From Thermoanaerobacterales bacterium (lineage in GTDB: Bacteria > Bacillota > Desulfotomaculia > Desulfotomaculales > JASEER01), in NCBI GenBank assembly GCA_030019475.1, contig JASEER010000004.1, positions 1 through 64,000 on the forward strand: DNA of 64,000 bases, written 5' to 3'. Shown in pieces: positions 16,476 through 25,934 of this stretch. Each line of letters opens with the position of its first letter. Within the stretch, counting starts at the first letter, position 1. The translations under genes and the position numbers were made by a program. The notes under the pieces were generated by a model, which was not told where the DNA came from, searched no databases, and worked only from the letters and a program-made list of their open reading frames with translations.

Positions 16476-17321
16476 GTGAAACGTTTACTGGTTCTGGCCG
16501 TGGGCCTGCTCGTGGCTCTGTCGGCCGTGGCGGTGGCGGGCTGTGGCGGGGATAAGAAGAAACCGTCCGCGCCGCCAGGTGATGTGGATCAGCCGGCGAC
16601 CATGCCGGTGGCGGTCTATTACCTCAAGACCACCGACAAGGATATGTACCTGGTACGCGAGGTCCACGAGGTGGCGCGGACGGAGGACACCATCCGGGCT
16701 GCCCTGGAGGAGTTGATCCACGGGAACCCGGTGACCGAGGGGGCCGCCCGCGTCCTGCCTCCGGAGACCAGGGTCCGGGGCGTTAAGGTGGACAACGGCC
16801 TGGCGACCGTCGATTTCTCGCGCGAGGTCCTGCAGGCCAACGTCGGCGCGGTGGGAGAGGCCCTGGGCATTCAGAGTGTCGTCAATACTCTGACCGAGTT
16901 CCCGGATATCAAGCGCGTGGCCTTCCAGGTCGAAGGCGGCCTTGACGAGCGTGCAATGGATTGGTGGGGACATGTCGGCCTTCATGAGCAGCCCTTTACA
17001 CGCAACCTGTCGACCGTGTGGGAACCGGCGATCTGGGTAACCTCGCCCCGGCCCGGAGACAAGGTGGAAAGTCCCCTGAAGGTGCAGGGCAGCGCCCGTG
17101 TTTTCGAGGGGGCGGTGAGCCTGCGCCTGACGGGGGATGACGGGCAGAAGCTCGCCGAGACCTGCACCACGGCCGCAGCCGGTGCTCCGGAACGCGGGGA
17201 CTTTACGGCGGAACTGACTTTCAGCGCCCCCATGGGCGGGCAGGGGCGGCTGGAGGTTTTTTGGAACAGCCCCAGGGACGGGAGCGAACTTGACAAGGTT
17301 CAGATACCGGTGAAGTTCTAA
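16476..17321 (+). CDS. GerMN-domain lipoprotein with Gmad2 domain
   Basis: A 281-residue lipoprotein. The lipobox is AVAGC, with the acylated Cys near residue 23. Residues 45-155 form a GerMN domain (LEELIHGNPVTEG, LATVDFSREV, IQSVVNTLTEFPDIKRVAF). Residues 185-281 form an immunoglobulin-like Gmad2 domain (ITVTSPRPGD-type start, then VKGSARVFEGAV-like strands). GerMN proteins act at the spore envelope or cell surface, as in Bacillus GerM. The GTG start follows AAAGGTGG. A strong terminator follows. Confidence 0.88.
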   Translation: MKRLLVLAVGLLVALSAVAVAGCGGDKKKPSAPPGDVDQPATMPVAVYYLKTTDKDMYLVREVHEVARTEDTIRAALEELIHGNPVTEGAARVLPPETRVRGVKVDNGLATVDFSREVLQANVGAVGEALGIQSVVNTLTEFPDIKRVAFQVEGGLDERAMDWWGHVGLHEQPFTRNLSTVWEPAIWVTSPRPGDKVESPLKVQGSARVFEGAVSLRLTGDDGQKLAETCTTAAAGAPERGDFTAELTFSAPMGGQGRLEVFWNSPRDGSELDKVQIPVKF

Positions 17322-17340
17322 ATACGGGATGGTTAATGTG

Positions 17341-17375
17341 AGAAAGGCCGGGCATGCCCGGCCTTTCTCCTTTTG
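17341..17375 (+). terminator. Rho-independent terminator
   Basis: A perfect 26-base palindrome (17342-17367) centred on GGGCATGCCC, followed by TCCTTTTG. It serves the GerMN gene and perhaps also the convergent DUF1540 gene. Confidence 0.75.
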
Positions 17376-17390
17376 CCCCGAAACGCGGAG

Positions 17391-17537
17391 CTACTTTTTT
17401 TTAAACGTTTCACACTTGGTGTGATCGGAGTTCATTGCGCTGGCCGCGTGATTGCGATCCACCTGAATCATCGGGGCGTCGCACTTCACGTTCTTGTTAT
17501 ACTCGCACTCGGTGACGGTGCACTTGATGTCGGGCAC
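17391..17537 (-). CDS. DUF1540 small cysteine protein, 48 aa
   Basis: A 48-residue protein. The pattern IKCTVTECEYNKNVKCDAP, then HTKCETF near the end, gives four regularly spaced cysteines, the DUF1540 signature common in clostridial spore formers. It probably binds a metal. The start is GTG 17537, after AAAGGGGGTGAG. Function unknown. It follows addA on the same strand. Confidence 0.8.
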   Translation of the reverse strand: MPDIKCTVTECEYNKNVKCDAPMIQVDRNHAASAMNSDHTKCETFKKK

Positions 17538-17600
17538 GGGCTCACCCCCTTTCAGCGTTCTCCTTTCAGTATTCCCAGGCGGTGGGCCGATATGCATAAT

Positions 17601-20600
17601 TTACAACTCTATTTCTTCACCAAGAGAGAACAGGTAGAGGTACCGTTGAGCCACGGGCCGGCCGAGGATCCCTTTCACGGCGCGGGCATAAAGGGCGAGC
17701 TGGCCTTCATACCGGGCTTTTACCGTCCCGGTGTCACCGGGGCGGGCGCGGTCGGTCTTAAAGTCGATGAGCACCAGTTGCCCGTTCTCCTCCTCGATAA
17801 GGCAATCGATGATCCCCTGGACGAGGACGGCTTCGCCGGTCAGGCCCGCTGCCCTGTCACCGTAGATCTCGGTCGCCGGCAGGGCCAAGCTGAACGGCAG
17901 TTCGCGCCACACGCCGCGCGCGGCGCGGACCCGCAGCCCCAGCGGGGAGGCGAAGAAAGCGGCGACCGCTTCGGAGTCGACGGCGGCGGCCTGCGCCGGA
18001 AGAAGCAGCTCCCGGCTGACCATAGCGGCGAGTTGGTCGGCGATGTCGGCGGCGTCCAGGGGCCGCTGCAGGTCGAGGTGTTGCATGACCGCGTGCCAGG
18101 CGGCGCCGCGCTCCGGCCCCGTAAGGGCACCCTTCGAGAGCAGAAAACGGGGCCGGCTGCTGACCGGGGTGGAGAAGGTTCGGTCGGCGGGGCCGCCCTC
18201 TTCGGCTTGCAGGGCGGCGAAGCGGCCTTGGACCTCAGTTACGGTGACCTTGGCCGGGAGAACCATGGCCGCGGGCAACGGGTAGGTCCAGTCCAGGACG
18301 CGGGCGGCGGCTTGCAATGTTGCGGGATCGGCCTGCTTAACAGGGCATCCTTCGCGGACCGCGTTCAGGGGCCCTGGCGGGACGACCGTCGGCCGCGTGC
18401 CCGCGGCGTCGGAGACATCTACCAGGTGGATGCTCCAGGTGGAAGGATCATCGGCCAACGGACCGCCCGGCTGCAGGGCGGCACCGGCCAAGCGGCGGAT
18501 CGGGTCCGCTGCGGGATGGCGCGCCAACGCGCCGCCAAGCCAGTCCAGGGGCGTACGCGCGGAGAGCAGGTAGGCGTCCGGCAAGGCCGGTTGGGGATGC
18601 CGGGTGAGCCTGCACCATTGCGTCGCCGCCCGGCGGAGGTTTCCTGCGCTCCCGAAAAGAAGGAGACGCTCCCGCGCTCTTGTCATGGCTACGTAAAGCA
18701 GGCGAAGCTCTTCGGCCAGGCTCTCCGCTTCCAGGCGCCTGGCGACCGCGTGCCGGGCGAGGGTCGGGTATGCCAGGCGCATGTCGGGATCGACCAGGTT
18801 CGGTCCGAACCCCAGTTGTTTGTGCAGCAAAAGGTCGCTGCCGCGGTCGGAACGGTTGAATCGCCGCCCCAGACCGGCGACGACGACCACCGGGAATTCC
18901 AGGCCTTTGGCGCGGTGGATGCTCATGATCCGGACGACGTTTTCGTTCTCGCCCGCGGGATGAGCGGCGCCCAAATCGGCCCCTTCCTCCTGGAGGCGGC
19001 CGATAAAGAGAAGGAACCGAAAGAGGCCGCGCAGGGACGTGCGCTCAAACTGCCGCGCCCGGTCATATAGCGCCTGGAGATTGGCCTGACGCTGGGGGCC
19101 TCCGGGCAGGCCGCGAACGTAACTCGGATACCCCGTCTCGCGGTAAATGCTCCAGATGAGGTGCGCGACGCTTCTCCGCCGGGCAAGGGTGCGCCAGCGC
19201 TCCAGGTCGGCGAGAAATCGCTGCAGCACGTCCGCCGGGGGGTGGCCGGAGTGGGCGGCGGCCCGCACGGCATCGAGGAAGTCCCCCTGCGGTGCGGCGA
19301 GGCGGATGCGTGCCAGGCCCTCGGCATTCAGACCATACAAGGGTGAACGTAAGACGGCGGCCAGCGGGATGTCCTGGCGCGGGTTGTCGATAACCTGCAG
19401 AAGGGCAAGCATTGTCTGGACCTCGACGGCGGCGAAGTAGCCGGTTCCCAACTCGGCGTAAGCCGGCAGGCCGAGGTCGTGGAACTCTTGCAGGTAGACA
19501 TTCGCCGGTCCGCGCGTCGCCCGGAGCAGGACTGTAACGTCCCGGTACGTCAGAGGCCGGTACCCGCCCGCATCCGGGTCGTAGACGAGCGGCCGTTCCT
19601 CCTCCACCATCCGCCGGATCCGCCGGGCCACGGCGCGCGCCTCGACCTGAAGAGCGTCAAGGTCTTCCGCCGGAACGGGGTAGTCGGCACTTGCTTCCCC
19701 TTCCCCTTCGCTTTCCACTTCTTCTCCCTCTTCCGCCTGCCGGGCCCGGCCTCCAGTGAGCGATCGGTCAATAAGATGGACTTCGACGGGGCCCGCAAGG
19801 GTCGGTGCCCCCTGGGGCGGGGCAGGGTAGGACGCCCGGCAGACGAGGACGGTACGGTCATCGTAAGGGATCTCCCCCGACGCGGCGGTCATTATCTGCC
19901 GGAAAACAAAGTTGACGGCGGTGACAACACCCCTGCGGCAGCGGAAGTTGTCGGGCAGGTCGATGCGGATGCCCGGGCCGCCGTGCCGACCGTAGGCAGC
20001 GTACTTACGCAGGAAGAGGGCCGGCTCGGCCAGCCGGAAACGGTAGATGCTCTGCTTGACGTCGCCGACCATGAAGAGGTTCGGCTCGGCCGTACCCTGC
20101 CGGGAAACGAGCTGGAGAATGGTCTCCTGCACGGCGTTGATGTCCTGGTACTCATCGACCAGGACCTCAGTGAACCGCTCCCTGCAGGCAAGTGCCGTCT
20201 CCGAGGGCCGGGGGCACCCGGGGGTTGAGCCAGGGTCGATAAGCACCTGCAGGCAGAGGTGCTCCAGGTCATGGAAGTCAAGCAGCCCGCGGCCGCGCTT
20301 GATCCTGGAATACGTCGCCGCGAACTCCCGGGCCAGATCGGCGAGGGATCTCATAGCGGGAGCCACGCAACGGAGGTCGGTAAGGAGTTCGGCTGCGGGA
20401 CGGGCAAAAAAGGTACGGCATAGTTCGGAGAAGGCGTCTTTCGCTTTTTGGCGCCATTTTTGGGCATTCGCCTTCCGCACCGGGTCGATTTCGCCTCCGC
20501 GGCAAGCCGGCAACCGCCTGAAGGCGTCGACGGTGAAGGCCTCGCGCAGGGCTTCCCACGGTTCACCCTGTTCAACGGCCGCAAGAAGCCGCTCCAGGGC

Positions 20601-21371
20601 GGCCAGATCATCCATTAGGACCGGGACATAGGGCGCGGGCCCGCCGGGGGCCTGCGCCTGGGCAAGGGCGTCCACAACTGCACGGTGCGCCCCCTGAAGC
20701 ACGGTGGCGAGGTGGCGTCGCACCTCCCCGGTCCAGGGAAGGGCGTCGAGGTCCTGGTCCGCTGGCACATCGAACGCACCGGCGGCGCCGGCGAGCCACT
20801 CCATGGGCCACGGGTGGCTATGGGCGAAGTCGTGCAGCCGGAGCACGATCTCCTGCAGCCGGCTGTCATCCCGCGGGCCGCCGTAGATATCCACGAGGGC
20901 CAGGAAGGAAGGTTCGCCGGAGGCGTAGCGGGCTTCAAAGAGTTCTTCCAGGGCGTCCTGGCGTAACAGGGCCGCCTCGGTATCGTCGGCGACCCGAAAG
21001 GCGGGATCAAGGTCCAGGCGGTGGAAGTTGCGGCGCAGGACATCAAGGCAAAAAGCGTGCAGGGTCATAATCGGGGCGCGTGTCACCAGGGCCGCTTGGC
21101 GGGCAAGGTGGCCGGACCCGGGGTCTTCATCCAGGGCCCGGGCGAGCGCCGTCCCGATGCGCTGACGCATCTCGGCGGTGGCGGCGTTGGTGAACGTCAC
21201 GACCAGCAGGGTATCGATATCCACAGGGTCGTCCGGGGATGTGACACGGCGGATGATCCGTTCAACCAGGACCGCCGTCTTCCCGGCTCCGGCGGCCGCC
21301 GAGACCAGCAGGTTCACGCCGCGGGCGGTGATGGCCCGTTCCTGCGACAGCGTCCAGAGCTTATGCGTCAT
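17601..21371 (-). CDS. addA: ATP-dependent helicase/nuclease subunit A
   Basis: A 1256-residue UvrD-type helicase with a C-terminal RecB-like nuclease. Walker A AAAGAGKTAVLVERI lies near residue 24, helicase motif II is VDEYQDIN, and later helicase motifs include VVTFTNAATAEMRQR and IHRAKGLEFPVV. The nuclease core near residue 1195 is GIIDCLIEEEN..LIDFKTDRA, with the metal-binding Asp and the catalytic Lys. With AddB it resects double-strand ends to Chi sites for RecA loading. ATG 21371 gives the canonical N-terminus and overlaps addB by 11 bp. Length fits the family. Confidence 0.95.
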   Translation of the reverse strand: MTHKLWTLSQERAITARGVNLLVSAAAGAGKTAVLVERIIRRVTSPDDPVDIDTLLVVTFTNAATAEMRQRIGTALARALDEDPGSGHLARQAALVTRAPIMTLHAFCLDVLRRNFHRLDLDPAFRVADDTEAALLRQDALEELFEARYASGEPSFLALVDIYGGPRDDSRLQEIVLRLHDFAHSHPWPMEWLAGAAGAFDVPADQDLDALPWTGEVRRHLATVLQGAHRAVVDALAQAQAPGGPAPYVPVLMDDLAALERLLAAVEQGEPWEALREAFTVDAFRRLPACRGGEIDPVRKANAQKWRQKAKDAFSELCRTFFARPAAELLTDLRCVAPAMRSLADLAREFAATYSRIKRGRGLLDFHDLEHLCLQVLIDPGSTPGCPRPSETALACRERFTEVLVDEYQDINAVQETILQLVSRQGTAEPNLFMVGDVKQSIYRFRLAEPALFLRKYAAYGRHGGPGIRIDLPDNFRCRRGVVTAVNFVFRQIMTAASGEIPYDDRTVLVCRASYPAPPQGAPTLAGPVEVHLIDRSLTGGRARQAEEGEEVESEGEGEASADYPVPAEDLDALQVEARAVARRIRRMVEEERPLVYDPDAGGYRPLTYRDVTVLLRATRGPANVYLQEFHDLGLPAYAELGTGYFAAVEVQTMLALLQVIDNPRQDIPLAAVLRSPLYGLNAEGLARIRLAAPQGDFLDAVRAAAHSGHPPADVLQRFLADLERWRTLARRRSVAHLIWSIYRETGYPSYVRGLPGGPQRQANLQALYDRARQFERTSLRGLFRFLLFIGRLQEEGADLGAAHPAGENENVVRIMSIHRAKGLEFPVVVVAGLGRRFNRSDRGSDLLLHKQLGFGPNLVDPDMRLAYPTLARHAVARRLEAESLAEELRLLYVAMTRARERLLLFGSAGNLRRAATQWCRLTRHPQPALPDAYLLSARTPLDWLGGALARHPAADPIRRLAGAALQPGGPLADDPSTWSIHLVDVSDAAGTRPTVVPPGPLNAVREGCPVKQADPATLQAAARVLDWTYPLPAAMVLPAKVTVTEVQGRFAALQAEEGGPADRTFSTPVSSRPRFLLSKGALTGPERGAAWHAVMQHLDLQRPLDAADIADQLAAMVSRELLLPAQAAAVDSEAVAAFFASPLGLRVRAARGVWRELPFSLALPATEIYGDRAAGLTGEAVLVQGIIDCLIEEENGQLVLIDFKTDRARPGDTGTVKARYEGQLALYARAVKGILGRPVAQRYLYLFSLGEEIEL

Positions 21372-24300
21372 TTCCGCTCTCCCCCCCTTCCCCGCTGTAG
21401 CGGCGCCGCAGACGGCTCCAGAAGGCCTCGGGCGGCTCCTCGCGTAAGATGCGGAAGAAGTTCTCCCGCAACTGCCGGTCAAACCGGCAGACAGCGGGGT
21501 ACGGGCAGTAACGGCAGGCCGTCTCATCTCCCAGGCGGTAGGGCGCGATATCCACCACCCCGTCGGCGATATCCCGGGCGGTTTCGGTCAGCAACGCGTG
21601 CAGGTGCCGCCGCAGCAATTCAAACTGCTCGCCGCTGAGCACGCGCGAGTTCGCACCGAACCCGTCCCTTGTCAGGTGGACCGGGATAAGGTCGGAAACC
21701 GTACGGGCCTCGCGGTCCATCAGGGCGACAGCCTTGGGGTCGGCGAGGACGTAGCCGTCCATGCGCAACCGCCGGAGGAGGCGTCTTTCCAGCTCCGTGC
21801 CCTGGAGAGGCCCGTGGTCGTGCAGCAGGGGATTCTGCACGGTAAAGTACAGGATCCCGGCCGGCAGCACGGCAATGTTGGAGATACCGAGGATGTTTCG
21901 GGCACGGGCCAGAGCGATATCGAGGTAGGTCAAAAGCTGTATCTTCAGCCCATGCTCCATCTCAGGTATGGTCAGGCGGGCGCGCCCGGACTTGTAATCG
22001 ATGACGCGGAGCAGAAAGCCGGACGGGGTCCGCGCCACGTCGATGCGGTCGATCCTCCCGGCCAATTCGGCCCCTGGAAGGCGAAGCGGCCCCAAGGGTG
22101 TGTCGGGGCCGAAGGCGAGTTCCAGTGCCACGGGACGGAAAAGGCCCCGGCGGGCATGCTCACCCAGCACCATCGCGGCGCGCTCGACGGTACGCTGCAG
22201 CTTGCCCGTGAGATAGCGGTGGCGGGCGGTCGACAGCAGGATCTCGCTTTGCAACTGCGGGGCCAGGCCCGCCACGATACAGTCCGTTAGAGCGGCGCAC
22301 TCGGCGGCCGTAAGATCCCCCCACTCGCGACCTTCCCGCATGAGTTGTCCCGCGAACTGCTCCAGGGCGGCGTGGAAGAACCGGCCCAGATCGGGGGGAG
22401 CCAGCCTCTGGACCGGGCGTTCCCTTAAGCGCAGGCCGTGTTCCACAAAATGAGCAAAAGGGCAGGCACGGTAGCGCTCAAACCGCGAGACGCTGGCCCG
22501 GATCGGCCGGCCGAACAGGCGTGCGGCGGTGTCCGGGTGCAGCCGGGAGTCCTGGTTGACATGAAACAGGGCGGCCGTCGCACGGCGCAGGGCGGGGGCC
22601 CACGCCGGCCGGGAGAGAAGCCAGTCATAGGCGGCCCACCAGATTGGGTGGATCGCTTCGCCGTCCCGTGCCGCCCGGAGGCGATCCACCAGGTAGGCCA
22701 GGGTCGGGCCGGGCCGGGTCACAAAGGCCGTGTCATCACCCCCGGTCGGGGCGGTGAAGCAGACACTTACCCGGACGCCGGGCAGGAGCCGGCGGATGCG
22801 CTCGATGACGGGCGACGGAGCGAGGGCGTTGCCTTCCTCATCGGCCAAGGGGTAACTAATCCAGAGATACCGGCTGGCACGAGTGAGGGCGATGTACACC
22901 AGGTACTGCTCGTTAAGAAGGCGCCGCCTCGCGCCGGGGGCCAGCTCAAGGCCGATCTCCTCGAGGCGTTGGCGCTCGGCGTCATTCAAGAGGGCATCTT
23001 CCGCGGAACGTGCGGGCAGGACTCCGTCAACCGCCCCGAGGACGAAGGCGGCCTGGATTTCCGGGCTGCGGGAGCGTTCAAGCGAGCCGACGAGGACCTG
23101 GTCGAGCGCCGGCGGGATGAGGCCCAGCCGGAGCGCCTCGATCCCGGAGTCGAGCACGCGGGCATAGTCCGCCAGAGAAAGGGAGCGCTCGCCGAGGGCC
23201 TGCACCATCTGATCCAGGACATCCAGGACACCATCCCAGATCTGGGCGTGTTCCTGGGCCTCTTCCAGGCGCCCCGAAGCCTCGGCCTCCCGGCGCCACG
23301 CCTCGATCCCGGCGGGGACTTCCAGTTCCTCCAGGAGCCTGAACAAGGCGGACGTGAGGCCCAGTACGTCCCGCGATTCTGCCGCCGAGCGGCAGAAGGC
23401 GTGTAACGCCCCGATGGCGCGTTGCCGGGCATTGTTGATGGCCGCCAGTTCTGCGGCCTCTTCCGGGGACGGGGCCCGGTCTTCCCCCTCCCCGGCCAGA
23501 GTGAAACGCCGCCGATAGGTCCAGGGTCGTCCGTCCGTCCAGCGGTCGCCCCGGATGCCGTGGGCCAGGACGTAGTTTTCCAGGCGGTCCACTTCGTCCC
23601 TGGTCAGCGGTGCAAGGTCGGCCTTCAGGTATCGGAAGAGCGGTTCGAAGTTCCAGCCGGTGACCGCCACCTCCAGGGCGGCGCGTATCAACTCCACCAG
23701 CGGGTGGTGGAGTACGGGGCGCTTGTGGTCAATGAAGAACGGGATGCCGTAGTCCGTGAAGACGCAGGCGATGAGTTCGTGGTAACCTTCGAGATCCCGC
23801 AGGACAACGGCGGTATCCCGCCAGCGGAAGCCATGGTCGCGGACCAGGCGGATTATTTCCCGGGCCGCCCCTTCCACCTCGGCACGGCGGTTTGCCGCGG
23901 ATACAAGGGTGACCTCGCCCGGACCGGCCTTCTTCTCCGCGGGTGCCGGGCGGACGTAAAAGCAGCGCTCCAGGTGGGCGAGCGCCGGCGCACCGGCAAA
24001 CCTGGGGGGCGTCCCGTTGTCCAGGATGAGCGGAGGTTCTTCGGGGACGCCTTGCTCGGCTGCCAGGGCGCGCACCCGGGCCAGAGTCGTCCGCGTGGGA
24101 TAAAACACATCGGTCTCGCCGGGCGGCTCGTCGGCATAACGGCCGTCAAGGCACAAGGCCAGGTTGACCTGCGGCGCGCAGCGTAAGAGCTGCTCCAGTA
24201 CGGCATATTCCTGCGGGGTGAAGCCCGCAAAGCCATCGACCCAAAAAACGGCTCCGTTCAACGAGGCCGCCCGGGGTAGGGATTCGGCAAGCAGGTGCAG

Positions 24301-24849
24301 GTAGTCGTCGGGATCGGTGTAACGCCCCGCCAGGACCTGTTCCAGGGCGTCATGAAGCAAGGCCAGGTCCGTAAGTTTGTCGGCCAGGGGGTCCGGGGAA
24401 TGGCCGGCGAGATCTTGGGCGGCGCTTATGAGGTGGGACGACGTTAGGCCGTAGACCTTGATTTCCGATAGTGCGTGTCCGACCAACCCGGCGAAGCCGG
24501 GCTGGTTCGCGGCGCGGCCGAAAGCCCGCAGGCGTGGCCGCAGCTCTTCAAGCAACGCCCTGAGAAGCATATGCTTGGCGAGGTCGCTGAGGTGCGGGCG
24601 GACGGCGCCGCCGGTCTCTTGCAATACCCTGTGGGCCAGGCGCCGGAAACTGGTCACCTGGGCCCGAACGGTCCCGCCCAGGCCAGGGGAGGTCACTAGA
24701 GCGTATTCCGTCTGGAAAGTCGCCTGCTCGGGAACCAGGAAGATGAGCGGCGGCCCGTCGGCGCTCCGGTGCAGGGCCGCGCGGATCTCGTCCAGGCAGC
24801 GCCGTGTTTTCCCGGTACCGGCGCGCCCGAGGATAAGTCGGAGGGACAT
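21361..24849 (-). CDS. addB: ATP-dependent nuclease subunit B
   Basis: A 1162-residue protein. Walker A GRAGTGKT is at residues 8-15. The C-terminal nuclease has LRVIDYKSG. The iron-sulfur staple is visible: one Cys in YRACPFAHF and three in CRYCPYPAVC near the C-terminus, with the C-x2-C-x5-C spacing of Bacillus AddB. It pairs with AddA for end resection. Located 16 bp after the mini-SbcC gene, on the same transcript. Confidence 0.95.
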   Translation of the reverse strand: MSLRLILGRAGTGKTRRCLDEIRAALHRSADGPPLIFLVPEQATFQTEYALVTSPGLGGTVRAQVTSFRRLAHRVLQETGGAVRPHLSDLAKHMLLRALLEELRPRLRAFGRAANQPGFAGLVGHALSEIKVYGLTSSHLISAAQDLAGHSPDPLADKLTDLALLHDALEQVLAGRYTDPDDYLHLLAESLPRAASLNGAVFWVDGFAGFTPQEYAVLEQLLRCAPQVNLALCLDGRYADEPPGETDVFYPTRTTLARVRALAAEQGVPEEPPLILDNGTPPRFAGAPALAHLERCFYVRPAPAEKKAGPGEVTLVSAANRRAEVEGAAREIIRLVRDHGFRWRDTAVVLRDLEGYHELIACVFTDYGIPFFIDHKRPVLHHPLVELIRAALEVAVTGWNFEPLFRYLKADLAPLTRDEVDRLENYVLAHGIRGDRWTDGRPWTYRRRFTLAGEGEDRAPSPEEAAELAAINNARQRAIGALHAFCRSAAESRDVLGLTSALFRLLEELEVPAGIEAWRREAEASGRLEEAQEHAQIWDGVLDVLDQMVQALGERSLSLADYARVLDSGIEALRLGLIPPALDQVLVGSLERSRSPEIQAAFVLGAVDGVLPARSAEDALLNDAERQRLEEIGLELAPGARRRLLNEQYLVYIALTRASRYLWISYPLADEEGNALAPSPVIERIRRLLPGVRVSVCFTAPTGGDDTAFVTRPGPTLAYLVDRLRAARDGEAIHPIWWAAYDWLLSRPAWAPALRRATAALFHVNQDSRLHPDTAARLFGRPIRASVSRFERYRACPFAHFVEHGLRLRERPVQRLAPPDLGRFFHAALEQFAGQLMREGREWGDLTAAECAALTDCIVAGLAPQLQSEILLSTARHRYLTGKLQRTVERAAMVLGEHARRGLFRPVALELAFGPDTPLGPLRLPGAELAGRIDRIDVARTPSGFLLRVIDYKSGRARLTIPEMEHGLKIQLLTYLDIALARARNILGISNIAVLPAGILYFTVQNPLLHDHGPLQGTELERRLLRRLRMDGYVLADPKAVALMDREARTVSDLIPVHLTRDGFGANSRVLSGEQFELLRRHLHALLTETARDIADGVVDIAPYRLGDETACRYCPYPAVCRFDRQLRENFFRILREEPPEAFWSRLRRRYSGEGGESGNDA

Positions 24850-24865
24850 GACGCCTTACCCCCTC

Positions 24866-25933
24866 TTATTGCGGGTCCAAAGGCTTAAGCGGGGCCCGGT
24901 GGCACTTGCCGCGGGGATGGGGGGCGGCCACGCCGCCTTCGTCGGCCAGAACGAACACGGTATCGGCCGCCCCGGTCAGGTGCTGATCGTGGGTGGCGAC
25001 GATGACTTGCCGGTGAAGGTCCTGGGTCACGAGTTTTAAAAAACGGGCAAGGTCAGAGATGTACTGATCGCTGAGGTGCCGGGCCGGTTCATCGAGAATC
25101 AGCGGTCCGGGCAGGGGCGGACGGGCGACGACAAGCATGGAGAGGCGCAGGGCCAGGCCGATCAGGTCCACCAAGCCCCCGCCATGCGCCCGGGCCAGCG
25201 GCTCCCCGTCGCACAGCGCGCCGTAAGGTGTCGCCAGAGCAAAGAGGACCGTCGTCTCCCCCTCGGAGCCGTCGCTGTGGATGCGAAAGGAATATCCCAC
25301 GCCAAAGACAGTCTCCAGCGCGAGATTCACTATCCGCTCTACGGTGGCGTATGTTTGTCTGCGAATCGCGGCGGCCAGCTTCTCCAGGAGAAGGCTTGCC
25401 AGGCGGGTCTGTTCCTCGCGGCTCTCGTTCCCCAGTCGGGCGGCCGCTGCGGCGAGGTGGGCCCCCCGCAGCCGGCCGAAAGCGGCGGCACGCTGGGAGA
25501 CATCTCCCTCCACGAGGAAGGGGGGCGAAAACTGATCGGCCAGATTCGGATTCACCGTTCGACCATGACCGAGGGCTAAAGGGCGCATGCCGTGCGCCGC
25601 TAAAACCGCCGGCGGGATGCTCATCCCATCGTCGGGGACGGTTAAAGGCGCCTGCCCCGGGAGACGCAGGATGTAAGTGAGGTCACCCCCGTGGCGTTCA
25701 CGGGCAACCATGGCACCGTCGTCAAGAAGCGCGGAGACCCTGCACCAGTAGCTCCCCGCACGCCGAAAGTCGGCGCCCGGCGGATGGTTGAAAAAGAGCC
25801 AGCCCAGGGCCCGGATGAGGGCGCTCTTCCCCTGCTCGGCTTCACCGACGATGACATTCAGTCCGGGCGAGAAAGCGAGCCTTGTATTGCGATGGTTCTG
25901 GAAGTTCTCGACGTGCAGGCAGCTGATGTGCAA
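24866..25933 (-). CDS. Short SbcC/Rad50-like ATPase lacking the long coiled coil
   Basis: A 355-residue SMC/Rad50-type ATPase. VENFQNHRNTRL and Walker A GEAEQGKSAL lie in the first 50 residues, an ABC-like signature reads AHGGGLVDLIGLALRLSM near residue 275, Walker B is PLILDEPARHLSD, and the switch His is in VATHDQH. Classical SbcC is about 1000 residues with a CxxC zinc hook. Here only about 60 residues of helix join the halves and no CxxC hook is present. TTG 25933 lies 1 bp past the sbcD stop with GGGAGGTGG 9 bases upstream. I infer it is the ATPase partner of the preceding SbcD. Confidence 0.75.
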   Translation of the reverse strand: MHISCLHVENFQNHRNTRLAFSPGLNVIVGEAEQGKSALIRALGWLFFNHPPGADFRRAGSYWCRVSALLDDGAMVARERHGGDLTYILRLPGQAPLTVPDDGMSIPPAVLAAHGMRPLALGHGRTVNPNLADQFSPPFLVEGDVSQRAAAFGRLRGAHLAAAAARLGNESREEQTRLASLLLEKLAAAIRRQTYATVERIVNLALETVFGVGYSFRIHSDGSEGETTVLFALATPYGALCDGEPLARAHGGGLVDLIGLALRLSMLVVARPPLPGPLILDEPARHLSDQYISDLARFLKLVTQDLHRQVIVATHDQHLTGAADTVFVLADEGGVAAPHPRGKCHRAPLKPLDPQ

Positions 25934-25934
25934 G

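Noticed and set aside
17373-19070. A 565-codon open frame on the plus strand.
   Set aside because: It is antisense to the addA nuclease and helicase domains and has no recognisable motif.
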